Positions 1 to 11,500 of a stretch of DNA of 64,000 nucleotides are shown one piece after another; within the stretch, counting starts at the first letter, position 1, and each line of letters begins with the position of its first letter. This stretch comes from Oxytricha trifallax (lineage: Eukaryota; Ciliophora; Spirotrichea; Sporadotrichida; Oxytrichidae). Location: NCBI GenBank assembly GCA_000711775.1, contig ARYC01000178.1:106461-170460 (forward strand), read 5' to 3'. The notes under the pieces are model-generated. The model did no database searches, was not told the DNA's origin, and saw only the letters and a list, made by a program, of their open reading frames with translations. A program made the translations under genes and the position numbers.

Positions 1-1876
1 CATTAATTAAAGCTAGTACTTAATTAGGAGCACCCTAATTTTAATCATAAAATCACAAAATACCTCCTAAAGCAGTACGTACTTAATTAGGTGCACCTCC
101 TAAATCGGTACGTACTATAATCAACTTATTATTGATAGTAAAAATGGTTACTTTCTCACCCATTTTTATAGCTGGTTCGTCTCTTAGTGCTCATTTATCT
201 TCGCTAATATTCTAAGAATTTCCCTTGATACTTGTAGGCTTGCAAAGCTCTCACATAAGATCTCAGTTATAGAGGCAGTTTTATAATTTTAAATTCAAAT
301 TTAAATATGAGCGCTAACATTTTAAGAAAAACAACAGCACTTCCATAAAACTAAATGAGACTTACCTTTGGGAGCAATAAAAAGTGTGATAGCTGCGAGA
401 TGAACTCTCATAAGGAACTACCAGAGCTATCACTTGATGTCTCTGTTATTAAAATTGAAATTAATAATAGAAAATTAATGGCAAACAAGTGTGTGGGAGA
501 CAGAGAGGAGGAGAAAGGTATTAATGAAATTCCTATACAAACTGAAGAAGCTGAAGTCTATTTTTGTGAGTTATGTGAGAGAGATTTTGCTCATAAATCA
601 AGCTGGTACAGACACATGAAGGAGCATAGAGAAGCAAAGCCCACTGTATACTTAAAGCATGATAAAATAGATGGAAAGTATGACTGCTTTGAGTGCCATA
701 AGCAATACTCTCATACAAGAGACTTAAAGAAGCATCTATTAAAAGCTCACAAGAAAGATATAGAAGTTGAGAATCATGAAGTTGAGCTGAAGCTTCTAAA
801 CAAAAGAAAAGCGAGGGAATATTCTAAGGTCGTAGTACCTGAATAAGCTAGAGAGTTAGAGTACGTTAAGAAGGCACGCAACCAACTGACCTCTGAAATA
901 ACAAAAATTATGATCAAGATTCAATACAAGAAAATACCGGTTCTTGCTTAAATTGACCTAGACACTTCTCTTTAAAGCTACCTTATAATAGAAGACTCCT
1001 TTGATAAGAAAGTTATCAATGATCATCAATACGCATACAAGGTGTATCCCTTCAACTATCTCTTAAGTGATGATAAATATCAGATGGAGTTTACAAATGA
1101 GTATCAAGTACTCACTTAAGCTAAGTTATAAAGAGTGTTAGTTACTTAATCAAGCTAGATGCTGTTCTTCTTGCCAAGGATCATGTGGCTCTCAGACTCC
1201 CACTCTATGAAATGACCCTCAGAGATTTTATTACTGATCAAAGGAATCATAAGTAGCTTGCTTTGATAGCAACCTAGACCTTACAAGGTATAAAAGAGTT
1301 ACATAAGTTAGGCTTTGTTCATAGAGATTTGAAGCCTGAGAATATTATGATAAACTTCTCACCTGTAAGAGTGGCAATTATTGACTTCAACAGAGCATTA
1401 AGGGTGGAAGTATCAAGGCTAGGAAGTGTTATGGGAACTCCAGGCTATTATCCTGAAAGAGAAGACTGGAGAGATGGAGACTATTAATGGGATGTGTGGG
1501 CTTTAGCAGCAATAATAATAGAGTGCGATATGCCTCGCAACGATTACTACTCTACCAGGTGTGAGAAAGATGCTAAGCAAAGAATCAAGTAATTTATAGA
1601 CAAAACCAGAGTCTCTCAATCATTAAAATAAATGGCAGAATCAATAATATTAAAACCTAACTCTAGATCAGACATAATATTAGAGCAGATAGAGTTGTGG
1701 TTAAGTAAGATAAACTTCAGACCACTCCCACATGATCCTAAAGTGCATTTTGAGCGATTAAATTAAATAAATTTACTATAAATTTCACATTAAAACCTAT
1801 TAATAACCCCAACCCCTAACAAATTCCCTACAAATCAAAGCACTTATAAACCTCATTAAGGGGTTTTGGGGTTTTG
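1..1876 (+). mobile_element. TBE transposon, right part (left end outside the window)
   Basis: The right terminal inverted repeat occupies about 1795-1876 and ends GGGGTTTTGGGGTTTTG. It contains the block CAAATCAAAGCACTTATAAA that is also found in the ends of the elements at 19770 and 62141, so they belong to one subfamily. The element ends at 1876 and is followed by AAT, the A-N-T target triplet that TBEs duplicate. Inside is the zinc-finger/kinase ORF reading toward this end. The 22 kDa and transposase ORFs would lie left of position 1. TBEs are Tc1/mariner-superfamily germline transposons of Oxytricha whose transposase is known to act in genome rearrangement. Confidence 0.9.
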
Positions 1877-1877
1877 A
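307..1877 (+). pseudogene. TBE zinc-finger/protein-kinase ORF, frameshifted
   Basis: With TAA/TAG as Gln the reading starts at ATG 307 (protein begins MSANILRK, matching the same ORF of the element at 8423). Two C2H2 fingers follow: the first begins CELCERDF at about 565 and the second begins CFECHKQY at about 690. The kinase-like half runs about 1155-1760 and shows HRDLKPEN, DFN in place of DFG, and GTPGYYPE. The finger half is in frame 1 and the kinase half in frame 3. Compared with the element at 8423, two extra bases lie between about 1135 and 1157. The stop TGA overlaps the last bases of the inverted repeat. This is the '57 kDa' ORF of TBEs. It is probably non-functional here unless the indel is a sequencing error. 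Confidence 0.85.
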
Positions 1878-2452
1878 ATGAGACAGGATTGTGCAATGAT
1901 TTACTATTTCAGAGAGACATTTGTGTCTGCTTCAACTTGGCTATGATGACTTAAGTTAATGAATTAACTAAAGAAAGACATCTAAGAGCTACTTTTATTG
2001 AATTTATAGAGGCCGTAGCCAGAGTAGTAGATAAATCATCATTGGCACCTCAGATTGTTTACCCAATAAAATAATCAATAATATCAGCTAATGGAATCGA
2101 AACAGTTAAAGGGGGTAAAATTAATAATGATGAGAGTATGATTGCTACCACTAGTTTCAGAAATGAAGGTAGTTTTATAAATGGTAATGGAAATAATAAT
2201 ACCGAAATTACCGTAAAAGAGAGAATAGAGAGACCTTTATAACTCAAACTAATACAGTTTATGAATATTATTGATAGAACTCAATTTATTTAAATTCCAT
2301 AAATAAAAATTGAACGAAAACAAACATAATTAGTTTTTTACTATATTCTGGAGAATTGCGTTAGTAAAAGTTTCAAAGAAAAATACGAATACCCTGCTTT
2401 TGAAGATCCTGATAAATAAATGTTTTTTGTTCCATCATCTATAAAATTATGA
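1877..2452 (+). CDS. C-terminal part of an unrecognised gene, interrupted by the TBE
   Basis: The frame is open from the AAT triplet at the TBE edge to TGA 2450-2452 (191 residues), with several TAA/TAG codons read as Gln. It includes a segment TFIEFIEAVARVVDK of a kind common in ciliate cytoskeletal proteins, then an N/G-rich linker, then a second folded-looking block ending VPSSIKL. The 5' part must lie left of the window, beyond the TBE. It converges tail to tail with the large minus-strand gene that ends near 2574. The family is not recognised. Confidence 0.65.
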
Positions 2453-2573
2453 TAGATCTTTCTCTCAATTAACTCAAGATAATATTCAATAAATCTAATT
2501 ACTAAAAATTATTTCAATTAATCTCCATAAGCAAAAGTATTATAAAAATTTGTTAAGAAATTGTTAATTTATA

Positions 2574-5500
2574 TCAATAATCAAGCTAGAAGTTTTTATT
2601 GCAATTATTCCCACTCAATGTTCTTCTATTCCCTATATATCTTTTATATTTTCTTTATCTAATTTGCTCTCTTTAATTCAACAATAATTATATGTAAGAA
2701 TGAATTTATAAATTATAAAAATATTTTGGTAATTGTTGGGATTTTACAAGAGCCAATTCTTTGAATATTCTATTGCCGATTAGTTTGTAGTTATTGAATT
2801 CTTCCATTACTGCTTCTAAGGATACTGTTTGACCATTCAATAATTTATTCTATTTTATTAAATAAAATTTTTCTTTTGTGTTATTAATAATTAATCAGTG
2901 AAAAGCATAGTGATTTAAAAATAAATTTAATATATAAATTAATTTTAAATCTGTATGGTAAAAATTTATTATTGTACTGTAATTAAAAAGTATTAGATAA
3001 TTTATTATTTTAAATAAGCAAGTATGATTCTATATCTACCTTTTTAACCATGAATATAATATTTGACTCATAATTTTATCTTTCCTTTAAAAATTATTAA
3101 GTTATTTTAATTCTTAAAAATGACTATGGATATAATTGAATAAAATCTCTAATCTATATTTGTTAGTAAAATTATTAATAAATAATATTACGATTGCACT
3201 GCTCTTCCCTCTCATATACTTCCATGTATGCAGCCCTGAAGAACAAGACCCACTACCACAGACGCCTGAACACCTGTATCATATCCCTCCCCCTATACAT
3301 GCTCAAATCCAGTTGACTCTTTTTTCTTAGTAAATTCTCCAAGAAAGTAAACTTCTAAACGAACACCTCATTCCCGCACTCATCGATTCTTCGCTTTAAA
3401 TTAGTGAACAGATTATCTTCTTTTCTCCAGAGGTTATAAACGTAGTCTAGTTTTTAGCTGTATTTAGAATCTAGGTCGAATTCCTCGTAGCTGTTCATTG
3501 TCGGGGGAGTGTTGAAACTCATGAAACGTACACTTTTCAAGAATATTCCATTTTCATTAGCTACTAGGAAAAATGAATCAAACTTATAAAATAAATGAAA
3601 TGTTATATATAGAGATATTTAATCTGTGTGTATGTGGGATGTTGTTAAAAGTAAAAAAGATTTCTAAATTTCATTAATAAATTTTAAATATTTTCTTTCA
3701 AAATGAGTCAAAATTAACTACACCAATTCCAGCAGTCCAAGCATCTCTGTAGTATTTGGCAATATCTATCTCCAACATATCTGGATCAAACTATTCCATA
3801 ATCTTTTTGAAAGAATAAAAACTTATACCAGCTTTTGAACTTGTCCCTAATCGAGGCTGCTCCTCAAATAATTTGTACTATTAATTTAAATTTATTTTTT
3901 ACTTTATAAAAGTAGAATTAATTTTAGATTAGTTGTAAGTAAAATAATCGCTTAAGTATGAATGCTCTTACTTTCTTCTCCCTAATATAATATTCAACAA
4001 ATACCCTTAGAATAATGGATGAGTCAATAGCCTCAATTTCCTTCTTTCTAAAATTAGCCTTTTCTTCCTCTATTTTTGCTTGCAAATATTTCTCGTAATT
4101 TTACTTTGATTTCTCATCTCTTTTAGATTGTTGCTAAAGTATTACCAAAAGATTTATATTGATTTTGAGTGATTTTGTAACGATATACCTAATAAATTGC
4201 AATGATATTTTTTTAATAATAATTAATGACTCTATAATAGTATCTCTTGGTAGTCTTGGGCAACAGCTTTGATTTAATTAATTATGCCCTCTCTATCTTC
4301 CCTAGTCATTTTAGAAAATAAAACATCTATAGCTGTGCTTACTCGCTTTAAATCAATGCTGAAAATTCTCTCATGCGTTGCTGATGAATCCAGCAACTAA
4401 GGTCCTTTAAAAAGCACTTATCTGCAATAATAATTATATTAAATACTATAAATACCTTATTTGAAAACTCAATGAAAAATTTGTAAAGTAATATGCAATG
4501 GAGATAAAAATAGAGTTCATCATTGGAGGAGTTCTTCTCCATTAAAAAATCGTTAAAAAGTTAATATTCCCACACTCGAGAAGCTTTCACACTTTACAAT
4601 CCAATTGCAAATTACAATCTCAAATCATCAGCTTTTTCTCTCTCTTCAAAGTCTAATTATCTCACTTCTCTAGTTGCCTCATCAACTATTTTCAATATAT
4701 AGAAATTATAGTTAAATTTACCAGTAATTTATCTATAAATTGTTTAAATAAAATTAAAACTCTAAAATTACCAAGCCAGGAATAAACGAAATCAGCCAGC
4801 CTACTCACATTAGTGAAACCGATGTCTTCATAGAGTACATATTCATAGTATTTTGAATCTAGAATGGCACGACACGTAGAGAAGAGCCAAGTTGAGAATG
4901 GTGGATTAAATTTGAATTTCTTAGGAGGGTCATTTTATATTAGTTATTTAAAATTTTATATTAGATCTTCAATATATGAAGGGGAAAATATTCTGAATAC
5001 TCTCATTGATAGTGGAGTAGTTGATATTAGAATTAGGATCTTTAATCAAATGATCAATGAATATGATGAAATTTGGTCTCCCATAGAAGTAAGAGTAAAG
5101 GGGAAATTCCTTGAAATTTACAACCTATTCGTTCTCTCCATCATATCCCTGTAACTAATGTCGTGGAATTATAGTTGATTAATTCGCAACCTGCTATTCA
5201 TCAGTGAGTTCTATTTTTCTCATGTCTCCTTCTTTTATGACAGTTTGCTCAAGCCCAGAGTTACCAATTCTAAGGTCTTTTCCTCTTAAGTTCACAGATA
5301 GTTTTGTGTTGTTTGAGAGAGCATAGGGATTTTAAGAACCAAACAAAAATTAATCGATTAGGACTTCAGCACCGACAGGGTCAGATTCTTTGCTGCCTCC
5401 CTTACCCATCCACACTTCTTTCTCTAGCTCCTCATTTTTCTTCTGAATTTCTTTAGCAACTGCTTTTAATGTCTCAAACGTCTCTATTTTGCGTCTAAAG

Positions 5501-8500
5501 TCCTCTTGCAATTCAGTTAATTAAATGAAATTTATCAGTTAATAAAAATTTGATGAATAAATTAAATCATATTTAGTTAGTATAAGAAATCTTAATACTA
5601 AATAGAATTAATAAAATTTTAATGTCATGTTTTTTTTATCATCACGATTCCTTATCTCTCTTAAATTATTTTATGTTTCATGCGAGATTTTTTTCACTTT
5701 CCTTCATTTTTATATCCAATAAAAATATTAATTTTAAGCTTTTTATGATTAATAGTAGGAAATTAATAAATATAATCGAAACTTTACATATTAAATAGAA
5801 AGTGCAGGCGCAAGTATGTCACTCACAAAAATTGTAAGTTAAAAAAGAATATCTTAATTATCTTGATATTTTTTTACTTTTTAGTTGTATTACCAGGAAA
5901 GAGACCACAGGTGTCACTGGACAGGTCATTCTAAGGGTGACACAAAGAGATAACTAAGAAGACTTTATAATCCGAAACAAGACTACTATGTTGAAACGTT
6001 TGATTAGAAAAATTCATTTTCAATTTGTACAGTAAGCATTCTTATTTTACTTATATTAAATCCTTTATAGATTAAATTCTCTTTATACTATGAATTATAA
6101 TTATTTTATATTTATTAAGTTAATTTATCAATTTCTTATTAATTTTCATGAATGCATAAAGCTCCTTCTTTTTATTATCATACTTAATATCTATTTACTG
6201 AACATATACCAGCTTAGCTTCCATTTCCCGTTCCAAAAAGTCATTTCTAGTTTATAAATCAGAATGCTACTTTTGCAATTCCTAAAGTTTTTTATCCGAT
6301 TCCAGAAGCTGATCTTTTAATTCCCCTTTGCTCCACTATAATTTCACAATCAACTTATCTTTCATTTTTAAATCGCTATCTAATTTGTTGATAATTTCGT
6401 TGAATGCTTTCTGTTTTTCTTAAATTTAGATTTATTGTTGGTTTTCTGAGTTGTTCTATGAACTCAATCTATTGACTTCTCTTTAGTATTCCTCAACTCT
6501 AAATTAAAAATTGTAAAATAATATAGTCAATTATTTGTAAAACTTACTTAATCTTTGAGAGAATGTCATTTTTTGAGCTCATATCTCTCTGCACCTCAAG
6601 TTATCTCTCCTTCTCTCTAACTTTCTCAATAAGTCGATTAATTTTGGACAGAAGTTTATTTTTCTCTCCAGGTTGATAGTCTGAATCTTTGTATGCGACA
6701 AGTTAATCCTTATATAAGTCTTTTTCTTGAACCAAGGTGATTATTTTAGTTTGAGACTCTGTTAGCTAGGAAATTGTCTGCTCTATTTTTTGGGATAGTT
6801 TTTAGAGAAACTTAGTGAAAATCTGGCTGAAATCAGTTACTACATTGACAAGTTAATCTTAAATAGGCATATGAATTTGCGATTAAGAGGTAACATTGTC
6901 TTGATTATTTTTGTTAAGATTATGGGTTTCAACTTCATTCTAGAGTTACTCCAGATTTGAAATTACTGTCTATATGTAACAATCGTTGAAGAAATTTATA
7001 GCTGTCTGATTTAATTTAGATAAGAATTACTGATTTCTCAATCGCATTCTATTAGTTGCTGAGCCTCCACCTGCTTTACCTGTTTAGTCAGCGTTTGATG
7101 ATTGAGTTTAATAATACTCTTGGTTTGTATAGCCTTTTGGAGTTTTTAAAGCTTAAACTTCGCTATGTTTTAAGTTTATTCTTAAATCAGTTGAAGTTGC
7201 ATTTCTATTTCTTTATCTCTAAGGATTCACAGTAGTACCTGGTCTTTAATAACCATCATCCTGTAAATTAACAGTTGGACTCATAAATCTCAAGGCATTT
7301 GCTATAAAGTTAAAATTAATTTTCCAAATTTTACTTACATTTAAAAGATTTCTAATTTGATTGGATCATCTCTCCATTATCATTTTGAAAGAACTTATTC
7401 TATAAGTTTGATATTTATGGTGAGCCTGTTTAAGTTTATCCTATGCTAAATCTGTTTTTAACATGACTAGTCTTTGAATAGGCCACCAATTTAGTAGATT
7501 GAGGCAATCCCAGCTGCATATGTTGATCACTCAAATTATCAACTACTACAGTCAATTTTCTTTATGACATATCAATTATTGATTTGTTATCTTGATGATT
7601 AATGATTTAAAATCAAATAAATTTAACATATCACTGTTTAATACTAAAATCAAACCATCATTTTAGTCGTGACGTAGACGTATCTGAGTGAGTTGACGTG
7701 GCAAACTTCCGTGACGTGACAGTCGTAAAGTAGAAAACTCCGAAAAAACCAATCTCGCTATCACCTAGTCTTCTCCCAGAATCAAGATGTCCCACAACAG
7801 AGCTTGTGAGATCCAATTCGGTGATAGAAGGTGGAGAAAAACGCTTACCGGTCCCACCGCTGCTGGGAAACGTAATCCCTGTCCTTTCGCTGTGGTAGCT
7901 TCAGTACCCTAACCCGGTGTGGGAGAAAAATCCTTATCGTTGGCTTCGATGGTTCTATCTTCTCACTTTCGAAGGCAGAGCGTACCTTCATCCTGCTCCC
8001 TATTACCTAGGAAACTGAACTCAAGCCAGGAATCTCATCTATGCAGGGAAATCCTTAGCGTGCAGACGACTCGAGGAGTCTAGGATCTGACGGATTGAAC
8101 CCCGCCGACTGGCCCCTAATGCGTTGCGCCCAGCAACCCCCTTCCTGTCCTCGGTAGGCCTTATTTGTTATCTTCCAAACGCATTTTATCTAATTAAAGT
8201 TTACCTGGGATCTTGTAAGCGTCTGCTATCAAATCAGTAGACAACTATATACGAATTTTAAGACTTCTTTGTTCCAATATTTGTTTATTTTTTTGACTTA
8301 CCAGTTACTTAGCACTTTTCAAATTCTTAGTGTTGCTAGATAATGACAAACCTTTTGACACAGCTGCTATGTTAGTTATCTAATCATCATGAAAAGATAA
8401 AGCTTGGATTGTTCTTTACATTCAAAACCCCAAAACCCTTTCAGTAGTTTGATTGAGTTTTTGATTGATAAAAGTAGACTATTAGTGCATACTTTATTAG

Positions 8501-11500
8501 GGTTTTAATAGGGTTTATGTAGGGGTTTAATGTTTAAATATTAGTATTTTAAGTGAGTATAACAAGCGAGTTTTTAAAAATATTTCACACAAACATAAGC
8601 TTAGAGTCATGTGGCAGTTCTCTGAATTTTATCTTTCTAAGTTGATGTTTGATTGTTTCTATTGTTTGTTAATTCTCTTAGCTTGGCTTGATAATAGTTG
8701 AGTATGCAAGTTCTCTGAGACCTCCATTTATTTTATTTTTATCGAGATATTGTTTGATTCTTTGCTTAGAATCTCTCTCACCCATGCAGCTAAAGTAATC
8801 GTTTCTTGGCATGTCGCTCTCTATTATTATTACTGCTAGAGCCCAGATATCCCATTAAGTGTCTCCATCTCTCCAATCCTCTCTCTCTGGGAAATATCCA
8901 GGAGTGCCGTATACATTTCCTTATGCAGAGGCTTGCACTCTTTGAGCTCTGTTGAAGTCAATAATATAAACTCTAAGAGGCTGAAAGTTCAAAATGATGT
9001 TCTCTGGCTTTAAGTCTCTATGAACATAACCTAGCTTGTGAAGCTCTTCAATCCCCTCAACTATCAGCTATACTATATAGCTAACTTATCTCAGACATCT
9101 ATTGTCAGATAAGAATTCTCTATAAGTCATTTCAAGCAAAGGAAGCCTGAAGGCTACATGATCTTACCAAGTAAAATAGCATCAAGCTAGATGATATGCC
9201 TACACTCATTTAACTTTGCCTTTTAAAGAGAATAATATTCATTAGCAAATTCCATTTGGAACTTGTCATCAGCAAGGAAGTAATTGAAAGGATATATCTT
9301 GTAAGCATATTAGTCATCAGTAATGACTCTCTTCTCTATTTTATCTTCAAGAGTCAGGTAGCTTTCTAGGCAAGAATCTAAGTCAATAATTTTAATATGG
9401 GAATCTTCATTGCATCTATTTTAACCATGATTTTATTAATCTCAGAGACTGGAAAGTTCTTGACTGCTTTCTTCAATTTAACTTACTTCTAGACTTAAAC
9501 TCTAAGAGACTCCACTGGGTTTCTTGATCTTCTCTTTTAGAGGAATCTATTCCCTGTAGGTTCATAAATAAAGACAAAACTTTAATTCTGCTTTTTCTTT
9601 AAGTGCACTTTGAGGTCTCTAGTATGAGAATATGGCTTCTCACAGAACTCACAGACATACTTCCCATCTTTCTTTTAAAGCTTGAGATATAACCTTGGCA
9701 TATCGTTGTGTAAATCTATCAAGTGTCTCTTATAAGTTGACTTGTAAGGCAAAACTTAATTGCTTTCTTTGCATTAATAGTCAAGTTTGGCTGGTATTTA
9801 TTAATGCTCTATGGCGGGTTGTTTAACCTCCTTCTCAATTTGCACCAGCTTCTTTGATAACCTCCTACTTAACCTATATTTAAATCTCAAAGCTAGACTG
9901 GTCAAAGTTGTCATAAGTAGGCTCCCACTGAGTACAAGCGTCTCTGGTCTCAACCTTTTTAGGTTGCTGGAATGATAACTTTTATTGGCTTGATCCAAGT
10001 AATGCCGCTCTTCTTCTCAAAAGGTTAGCGCTCATTTTAGTTTTCTGATATATTTTATTATAATAATGATAAAATCTACCTAGATAAACTTATATAGTAG
10101 GGTATAAGACACTCTAGTAGATTCTTTGCTGAGAGGTAAGAAAATTAACTAACCATAAAAGACTGAAAGTTGACATATTTTATTAGAATTTTATACATTT
10201 TAGTAAATTAAAATACTCCTAATGAAGTTTTGTTTCTCTAGGAGGTCCTCCAAATCAAGTTTGAACTTAATTTGGAGGTAAAGTTATTAAACATTTTCAA
10301 ATTTAATATGCTCCTAATTAAGTTTTAACCCTAAAATTTAACTCCTAATAAAGATTGAACTTAATTTGGAGGACCTACTAAAATAATTAAACATTATTAA
10401 GAGCAATTTAAGGGAGAAAGTTTGAAAAAAATGGAAATAAATCTGTGAAACTTGGACCAAGTTTTTCAATGCTTCTCCGTATATCTTTTCAAGGTTGACC
10501 TCCAGTAGGTCCTCCCTATTTAGTAGTAAGATTTTAATAAACTTAGAATGGATATCCATAATTTTAAATTTCATTAACATTTCTAGAAAGAGGAAGCAAG
10601 ATGGAGTCTATAAATGATGCAATGAAGAGAATTTAATCTCAAGATTTAATAGGAAAATTTCGAAGTAAAGAGGACCTTTATAGATATTGGGTATAGCAAG
10701 GTAAGTTCTTAAGAAAATTAAAAAATCCATTATAGTTGGATTGTTCTTGCCAACTTAGGAAGGAACTAAAATCTCAATCATAAAAGCCTTACTGAGTGAA
10801 GAAAAAAGCTTTTAACTCTAATGAAATTAGGATGATAGAGATACCTAACTACCCTGAAATATCAGTCACAAACCTATATGACGATGCTATGAGTGATCCG
10901 GACGTAGCTCTCTACCTTCCATCAAAGCTACAGCTCTCTAATAAATTGCCAGAGAGAAACTTCTTCTTTGGTGTTCTTGCAACTCTGAAACCTGAGTACT
11001 TAAATGAAGTTATTTAAGAAGCTCACAAGAAACGATACAGCATCTCTCCTGAAGAAAAAGAGAAGCAAGGTATTAAAATAAGTGAAACCGGGCTGTAGGA
11101 ACTTCAAAAGCATCCTTTCATCTCAAGAAAGCTTAGTCTTCTAACTCTATAGAAAAACCTGGTACTGCTATATACTTGATGAAAGAGCGCAGCAAATTAA
11201 ACAGAGAGAGAAAGTCTCAAGTAAAACATGAATTGAGTAAGAGGCTCATCAAAGATTTATAAAAGCCAGAAGAGATGAACATAGATGCAGGAGCTGGCAC
11301 TAAGAGAAGAAACATAGGCCCAAGCAAGCCCTAAGAGGAAAAAAAGAAAGAGAAGCCAAATCCCTTTACGGGCAAATTTAATATGTGAACTTATTCATTC
11401 ATTTAAATCTAAAACTTATTTATATACCAAAATCTCCCTTCTCTTGAGCATACTTTAGCTTCTCATCGCTGACTCTCTTAGCAGCACTCTCAATAAAATC

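Noticed and set aside
4864..5154. 96-residue plus-strand ORF
   Set aside because: The opposite strand continues the coiled-coil gene with better composition; the plus-strand protein has no recognisable feature.
8090..8160. tRNA-like T-loop (GGTTCAATCC on the minus strand) in the GC-rich IES
   Set aside because: No acceptor stem, D arm or anticodon arm can be fitted around it.
8423..8440. C4A4 repeats as true chromosome ends or telomere addition sites
   Set aside because: They occur as paired inverted ends about 4.1 kb apart with A-N-T duplications and transposase inside, so they are TBE termini, not telomeres.
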